Assembly: GCF_037392515.1 (NCBI RefSeq)
Contig: NC_090280.1
Span: 28,959,118 to 29,023,117, forward strand
Source: Haliotis asinina
Lineage: Eukaryota; Mollusca; Gastropoda; Lepetellida; Haliotidae
DNA length: 64,000 nt
Reading direction: 5' to 3'
Under the pieces are notes generated by a model. The model worked only from the letters and a program-made list of their open reading frames with translations, searched no databases and was not told the DNA's origin. A program made the translations under genes and the position numbers. This document shows positions 58,027 through 64,000 of this stretch, piece by piece (the first letter of the stretch is position 1; every line of letters starts with the position of its first letter).

Positions 58027-59169
58027 TTAATGAGTTAATTGAAATTATTGAATTATATAATGATCTTGCTACTGGCCAATGTGACATCGTCTTTTGTTGG
58101 ATACCCAGTCACATAGGAATCTCTGGGAATACAATGGCTGATCTTGCTAAGGCAGCACTCAACAAATCTGTTACACCACTTCTGATTCCATATTCCGATT
58201 ATAAAGCTACCATTAGATCGTATATCCGTGATCTGATGCAGAAGAGGTGGGACACCCTAGTGGGTGTTAATAAATTACATGCAATAAAACCCAATATTGG
58301 TTACACCTAGTTGGGTTGTGAGTCCAGATTTGAGGAGGTCGTTATGCGACGATGTCGAGTTGGCCACACTAGATACACTCGCGAATATTTGCTTAATGGT
58401 AAGGATCCTCCGTTTTGTATCCCTTGTGATGAAAGAATCACGGACAAGCACGTCTTGCTTGACTATATTGATTTCGCCATCACAAGGGAGAAATATTTCA
58501 ATGTCAAAACAATGACGGATCTTTTTAATGTTAATTATCATTTAATCATTGAATTTTTAAAGGCAATAGAATTATTAGATAAATTATGAATAACATAATC
58601 GATAAATAAAAATAGAAAGCTGATATTTTAAACACGGTGGAATGAATTGTCAACTCCGATTGTTAGTGGCTGTACCCTCAAAGGTGGTTAAAGTAGCGTA
58701 AAGGTATTGTACCCCTGAGAGGGTACGTAAGTCCCAAAACTTGCAAAGTGAAATTTAAACTTATTTATTTAACCATATTTAACCATAATAATTTTGTCAT
58801 TATAAAGCTCGGCTACATTTTCCTACATTCACCAGCGGCTGAGGGAATGGTGTAAATCCAGCTAGGGTCCATGCAGGTAGCAAAGTAATGTAAGTCCCCT
58901 TGGTCCCTAGTATGGTGATCTACCTTCAGTTGTTGGTTATCTATAGCCTGTTTTTATATTATGTATTGTCCGAATTGTGCTGTTACTTTGTAACTCCATA
59001 TTTTAGTTTTAAACTCAAATTGTGATACTCCAGTTATTTTACCCTGCTGTGACGACGGGTTTTAGAATATATACATATTCTTTATAATCATGTTTGTTCT
59101 CGTCACGGTATGATTGAAATATTGTCGATGTGACGTTGAATAATAACTCACTCACTCACTCACTCACTC

Positions 59170-59740
59170 GTATATGATTATGATATGTAGGGGCAAAGAG
59201 GTAAAGTTGTGAAGGACACCATCATTTTGTTTAAGATGATGTCGGTCGAAATATAACGACATGATAAATTTCACTGTAGGCCCCGTTCTGCTTTAAATAG
59301 AATTGTTTCTTAAAATTTAATTATGAAACTTGTAAACTGATACACGACAGTTTGTGATTTGCTGTAAAAGTTTGCAACTGAGATTCTTGGTGGTTGTATT
59401 CTCAAATGGGGTGAAAGGATTGTAAAATTATTGTCCTCGAGAGAGGATATTTAACTCCCCAATAATTCACAGCAGAGCCAGATCTATCACTCTCTTCTGT
59501 AGAGTTATACATGCTAAGTTTAGACTAGGTTAGACTGCAATTACCTCCATCTAAATGTTAATCTAGTTTAAATCCATCCATGTTGCAGAACATGTCGCCA
59601 GGGACACACCCACCCACACGCATCCTGCGTGAGTCTCACGCATGTGACGCACTCACCACGTGCAGGTACAAAAACGCATTGAGAAATTTGGAACCAAACC
59701 ACTACCCCCTACACCCTACCCCCTACCCCCTACCCCCCAC
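59170..59740 (+). other. Spacer with a LINE 3'UTR scrap before the gene C unit
   Basis: 59375-59465 matches the LINE 3'UTR in plus sense (GGTGGTTGTATTCTCAAATG, TTATTGTCCTCGAGAGAGGA). AGTTGTGAAGGACACCATC at 59203 resembles a word in intron 2 of gene A (37653). 59700-59745 is a CCCCTACC microsatellite. Otherwise unassigned. Confidence 0.5.
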
Positions 59741-60274
59741 CCCCGAAGAACAGGTAGACTTAAAGACAGGGTATAACAAGAACTAGGCCGGCACAAAGAA
59801 ATACATGTGTCCACATAAGTAGAAATAAACACGCTAAACACACGTGTATGCCGCAAGACAGATGAGATAATCTCGAAAGTAGCAGTCTTGAACCCTGAGA
59901 AAAAAAAAACTTGAAATGTGTACTATCAACAGTTGTGTTGATATTCTGTTGGTATTGTTTAAAGAATTGCCATGCTGATTGCTGTCTTTGTTGAGTTGGA
60001 TTGACATATTTGATGAAAGGGTGATGATCTTTCTGCTGATTAAAAACCATCTGTGATTTAATCCTAATCCAATAACCGCATGGACTTGCATACATAAACA
60101 TATCTGGATTGCAGGACGTTTCTCGCTGATGTCATGATTCTCAACTGAACGATGGCCTCATTGGAAAACTGCAATTTGACATTCAATGTATTTCACCTTG
60201 ACAAAATAGACACAAGATAAAACTGCACCCGGTTATATTCCATGTGTTCATGTCACATACAGATTACTAACCGC

Positions 60275-60282
60275 TATAAAAG
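60275..60282 (+). promoter_or_regulatory. TATA box of gene C
   Basis: TATAAAAG, 40 bp before the ATG at 60315. Flanks match gene B, where the site reads TATAGCAG. Confidence 0.65.
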
Positions 60283-60314
60283 AACCATACTCTTATTCTG
60301 CACATTCTGTCATC

Positions 60315-63300
60315 ATGCTTCTGATATTGGTACTCCTGAACGCCTTGCTGTGGAGAGGAGTGTTTCTGGACGCTACAATCACCATCTACAACGAGTGGCT
60401 CTCTCAGGGTGGACGAGTCCATTATGAAGCTGACAGATGGACTAAACATAATGGTCTTGACCGAGCAAACCTTATTCCATACTGTAAAGGTGTTGGATCC
60501 CCAACAGGACGATGGCTGAATAGGGATCTGAATGATCATCTCTTTGCAAATGTAGGTATACAGTCCAAAAGACATTAGCAAGTACATACACAAACCATAA
60601 ATAACGGAAGTCGCTTATTTTCGTGCAGTATAACGCACTGAAAACTGTACTATAGGAAGTGTCCACATTGAGGTCACAACCGCCACTGTGTAGAGGCGGA
60701 TGTTGAGACTATGATTTGTGGATCTACAGATGGCAGTGATATCATGTGTGAAGGTCCGTGGAGTGTAAAAGTGTACTTTTACCCTCTGTGACTAATTGAT
60801 ATGCTCTGCTGAATTTCGCTTCCTTAAGATACAAGATAGTATACAGAAACAGTAAGGACATATAACTCTGCACATTTTGCCAATGGTAATCCTACCCTAG
60901 ATGTTGACTCTCGGTTCATGAGACGAACGTTTCCGGTTAGCAGAATTCTGTCCATGTTTCCACGTTTTTGTGTTCACAGTGGCCCCAAGATCCCCAACAC
61001 CATGGTTATCCCGATCCCCACTACCTACAGGACCACGCCCTACAATCAAAGATGTTCAATCACTACATGGAACAAGTTCGTGGTTATGGAAGTGGAATTA
61101 AGAATATCATTTGGGACTTAAAAGGTATTTGTATTGTTAGTTTCATCTTCTGTTCAGTGATACGTCAGACTAATACTTCTACATAGGCTTACCGACGATT
61201 GTTTCTTCTTTTTGCATTGGTGCAGTGGAGTGGTCTTGTTTTCTTTTTCCGTCACGCTGAAGATATGTGTGCAATATGTGAAGAATGTTTCTGGTCCCCT
61301 ATTGTGATGTTGCTGAAATATTGTTTACAGCGGGGGAAAGACCTAACTCACTCGATTTCTATCACAGTTTTACTACTTATCTAAGGAAATGCTTCTGTGG
61401 AAGAGTCCATAGAAAAGAGCAACACCTCCTCGTGGAGCAGTGATGCCGTAAAGTGTCTGCTTATCACACTGAAGGCCCCAGTTCGATCCTTGGTGGAAGC
61501 ACTTAGGTTTGGGTCCCATGGTATGACATTTGCGTAGTATCCTTGGAGAAGATACTTAAATCCACATTGTCTCAGTTCACCCAGCTGTAAAAGTTTTACC
61601 CGTGAGAATGTGATTACAATGGGAGTGATTTGTTCATTGCGCCCAACAGACAGCATGGCTGTATACTCCCCAGGGAGTTGAAAATTATTGGATAGTCGGT
61701 CATGATGTCCTAAGGCCGAGGATAATAATGTACATAGCTGCGTGAGCAGATAATGCGCTTGGCTATGAGCGCCATATATGTGGATAATACCGTATACACG
61801 ATGCTTAGAATGATACGTTGTCATAGTATGTCTTTCCATACAGGTTTGAGCTGGCCTTCGTGGATGGACAAATCTCACCATGAAGGAAAATTCCCCAACA
61901 ACCTCGATGCTGCTGCTGAATTTGTGTCACTTATGGTCCAGAGTGCTAAAGACTATAGCGGGGGTCATATCCCTCACATACTGGAAGTCATCAATGAACC
62001 AGAGGTGTCCAATTTTATTGGACTGCAGTCAATTATTGATTTCCATAAGGTTGTTGCTCAGAAGCTGAAGTCCAGGTTCGGAATGCAAGTAGCAGGACCA
62101 ACGTACACCAGTTACGCCATAATTAACTCGGATCACTACAATTTTGGTATGTGGAATAAAACAGCAGTGTTTCTGGACATGTCTCTTCACCACCTGGACT
62201 TTTTCTCCTTCCATGCCTACAACAATCTCTATGTCTCTGGTGAGAAGTTTCGCTTCTCTGGCATTAATGAAGCTCGCTTGGTAGCTGGTGTTGACATGAT
62301 AGAAAATTACTCACATCTTAAAAAGGGTGGAAAGGTTCCTTTAGTTATCAGTGAATATGGAAGAGGTGGTGTGACTGGTCTTGATCGGCATCAACACAAT
62401 AGTATCATAGATTTTGCCACAACTTATCTGCCCAGCGGTTTCATGTTTACTTTTCTCAATCTGAGAGAGTTTCTGGACAGGACCGTGATCTTTATGTTTT
62501 CCAATGAGCAATATGGCAGCGAAACCAGTCTTAACTGGTCCATATTTACCAAAGATGGACACGAGACAACAATGGCCAAATTCTTCAAATTCTGGCACAG
62601 CTTTTACTACGATCAGAAGTTTCTCAGGGTTTCAAGTCCATTCACAGGATGGGAGAGATCTGTTTCACCGTTGGCTTTGGTCGACCCTCACAAAAAGGAG
62701 TTGGTGGTTCTTCTGCACAATTATGGCACTACCTGGCAGAATATAAAGCTTGACTTCCACGGTGGGTGGATCAACCTTACAACTGGAGAATCAACATGTA
62801 TCCAATACAAGAACGGAAACACTGAAATGCGTTCCAACGTCCACTTTGACACTACAAAGTACAAGGGAAATCTTGGTCTCCCGAGTCAGGCAACTTGTTT
62901 TTATAAATTCAAAACAAATTACAACTTTGATGGTTTACGTACCAACAATGAAAACACCTATTATGGTAAGGACATGGTTATTCCTATCAATAACGGCCAT
63001 GCCGAGACAACCATCTCCTTACCAAGCTCAGGGTATCATACATCACATCTTCGAGTTGGTGTTAGTCGTAACAAAAATGCCAGTGGTAAACCCCACCGTG
63101 TCGTATTCAATGGATATACCCTGCCCTCAACCTTCACATTGTTCGACTCTGACAAAGTGCAGGCAACAACTAAATGGCAAGTATGGGAGTTCTGGGTACC
63201 AAATGATAGGCTCAAAGCAGCTAACACTGTTAGTATGACTTTTGATGGAAATGGTGGTCACGTGTCATCAGTGGCTCTTGTTGTTGGCAAACTTGAATGA
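60315..63300 (+). CDS. Gene C: secreted GH86-like glycoside hydrolase (3 exons)
   Basis: Exons 60315-60551, 60980-61124 and 61844-63300 encode 612 residues. The first intron begins GTAGGT and ends CACAG; the second begins GTATTT and ends ACAG. Signal peptide about 1-19 (MLLILVLLNALLWRGVFLD). Acid/base Glu179 (EVINEPE), nucleophile Glu298 (VISEYGRGG), FFSFHAYN at about 247-254, and the C-terminal region with NYNFDGLRTNNENTYYGKDM. It keeps Gly-Gly after the nucleophile motif and Gly in LLHNYG, as gene A does, so it looks the most conventional enzyme of the B/C pair, with an intact TATA. Likely digests red-algal galactan in the gut (inference from family and from grazing gastropods). Confidence 0.84.
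61425..61780 (+). mobile_element. tRNA-derived SINE in intron 2 of gene C
   Basis: Same insertion as in intron 2 of gene B but fuller: it retains CACTGAAGGCCCCAGTTCGA (B box region AGTTCGATCC), which the gene B copy has lost. Body words TTCACCCAGCTGTAAAAG and GATAATAATGTACATAGC follow. Orthologous position dates it before the duplication. Confidence 0.78.
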
Positions 63301-63644
63301 AATCTTTTCATGTTTTGTTTTGTTTTGCTTGGTATGTTCGTTGTGTAACACAAATTGTTGGACCATCCAGAGATAAAGATTTAGCATATGCCTTGTGCAT
63401 ACTTTTGTTTTACAAAATATCAATATGATAATACCTCTCGGATGGGTCTCTACAGCGCGGAAGCAAACAGATGAGAAATATTTTGTGTATCTTACAAATC
63501 AAATATATCCGACTCATAAAACATTCCGAACTTGATGTCGCCTATGGACAGCGGGCGATATTCACTGTGCCTGGCGCTACATTAAGTCAACTTATCAAGT
63601 ATGCTATGAGCAGTGCCTTTGCATGTATTTTGTGGTGTACAACA

Positions 63645-63655
63645 CGCACACACAT

Positions 63656-63702
<47 letters not shown>

Positions 63703-63712
63703 TATATACATA
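63645..63712. repeat. CA/TA dinucleotide microsatellite
   Basis: Alternating (CA)n and (TA)n blocks after gene C, homologous to the 45668-45746 tract but rearranged in length and order. Confidence 0.92.
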
Positions 63713-63899
63713 TATTCAGATTGTCTATGTGGTTGTACATGTAAGCAATTTCAAAATCATAAACAACAGAAGTGCATGAAGACCGACCGAACAAATTCCA
63801 AATGACACCCCAGTCATAGTTGTAAGCGAGGGAATTCTTCCTTTCATTTATATAGCCTAGGAACTTTATTTGTGGAAGCAGATTCAATTCAAATTCAAA

Positions 63900-64000
63900 A
63901 TGGGTTGTGATTAGACTACCTTCCCACGCCTAAATACATCACTGTTCCATTCAAACTGGGACCATCGGATGTGGTGGAACCTCCAAAACCAACCTTAAAC
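63900..64000 (-). other. Possible exon, minus strand, cut by window end
   Basis: Minus-strand reading KVGFGGSTTSDGPSLNGTVM followed by YLGVG and then GGAAG before a GT donor-like site; counterpart of the 45890-46005 fragment, but here without the 35-bp loss. May belong to a neighbouring gene beyond 64000. No family recognised. Confidence 0.28.

Larger units (their letters stand above)
55475..58034. mobile_element. TTAA-flanked non-autonomous DNA element (piggyBac-like?)
   Basis: A 2,560-bp insertion in the LINE, flanked by TTAA at 55471-55474 and 58035-58038 (single TTAA in intact LINE copies). Ends are inverted: CTCATTAACACCTGGAGCCGC on the left and, reversed, CTCATTAAGGCCGAGAGCCG on the right. 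TTAA duplication is the habit of piggyBac transposases, but the termini do not start with the usual CCC. No transposase-like frame inside (longest frames about 90 codons). Contains a 25-G run, a SINE-B fragment and subterminal 44-bp repeats. Confidence 0.75.
54656..59169 (+). mobile_element. LINE 3' half, plus strand, split by a DNA element
   Basis: Plus-strand pieces 54656-55474 (RT end LDLLKVVSNSKWGGDQTTLL to RNase H LFTDGSKGGG and AEANAILTTLKYIQ) and 58035-59169 (RNase H WIPSHIGISGNTMADLAKAA, C-terminal CIPCDERITDKHVLLDY, 3'UTR, CTCACTCACTCAC tail). The 2.56-kb TTAA element between them interrupts the reading exactly at a TTAA. Several stops and frameshifts. The last Cys of the CCHC motif reads Tyr. 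Confidence 0.9.
59741..64000 (+). repeat. Segmental duplication, right copy (gene C unit)
   Basis: Collinear with 41360-45990. It lacks the 400-bp block found upstream of gene B and carries the fuller form of the intron 2 SINE. The duplicate continues to the window edge, so its right border is not visible. Confidence 0.9.

Noticed and set aside
61753-61843. In-frame Met codons upstream of exon 3 in genes B (43788) and C
   Set aside because: They lie in intron 2; the ACAG acceptor and the phase-1 join to exon 2 explain the coding start of exon 3 better, and the signal peptide is in exon 1.
1-64000. CRISPR arrays, bacterial operons, ribosome binding sites or rRNA genes
   Set aside because: None of the tandem arrays has spaced identical repeats with unique spacers, and intron-bearing genes, SINEs and LINEs show a eukaryotic nuclear sequence.

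Overview
The window looks like nuclear DNA from a marine gastropod, most likely a vetigastropod such as an abalone (Haliotis). This is inferred from the AT-rich, intron-bearing, retroelement-dense sequence, from two abundant tRNA-type SINE families ending in a TAAACTCACTCAC-type tail that I associate with abalone, and from secreted algal-polysaccharide-type glycoside hydrolases. No sequence search was possible, so the species is a guess.

Region 1 (1-23.9 kb) has no gene I can defend. It holds simple-sequence tracts (CT at 1.38 kb, AGT at 4.5 kb), several minisatellites, at least ten SINE copies or fragments, 5'-truncated LINE tails, a 79-bp x4 tandem array next to a duplicated tRNA-Leu/Ser-like unit (20.65-21.53 kb), and a long hairpin palindrome (22.1 kb).

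Region 2 (23.9-27.5 kb) is an interleaved graveyard. It contains two blocks of a broken tyrosine-recombinase (DIRS/Ngaro-like) retroelement and two oppositely oriented pieces of a Penelope-like element, each ending in a hammerhead-like motif.

Region 3 (28.26-34.38 kb) is a near full-length I/Nimb-type LINE on the minus strand, flanked by a 13-bp target-site duplication. It has a three-zinc-knuckle ORF1 and an APE-RT-RNase H ORF2 with two breaks.

Region 4 (35.8-63.3 kb) carries the only host genes I support: three plus-strand, three-exon genes (A, B, C) for secreted clan GH-A glycoside hydrolases most like GH86 agarase/porphyranase. Exons 2 (145 nt) and 3 (1457 nt) have the same lengths in all three. 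B and C are recent duplicates including promoter, introns and 3' flank. A is an older paralogue. The 13-kb spacer between B and C is filled with at least five copies of the same LINE family, one of them split by a 2.56-kb TTAA-flanked DNA element. The three enzymes would plausibly act in the gut lumen on red-algal galactans (inference).

The most interesting points are the intron-bearing GH86-like cluster in an animal, a 650-bp zero-difference tract between B and C suggesting gene conversion, loss of a TATA box and of conserved residues beside the nucleophile in gene B, the tail shared by SINEs and LINE, and the unclassified TTAA element.
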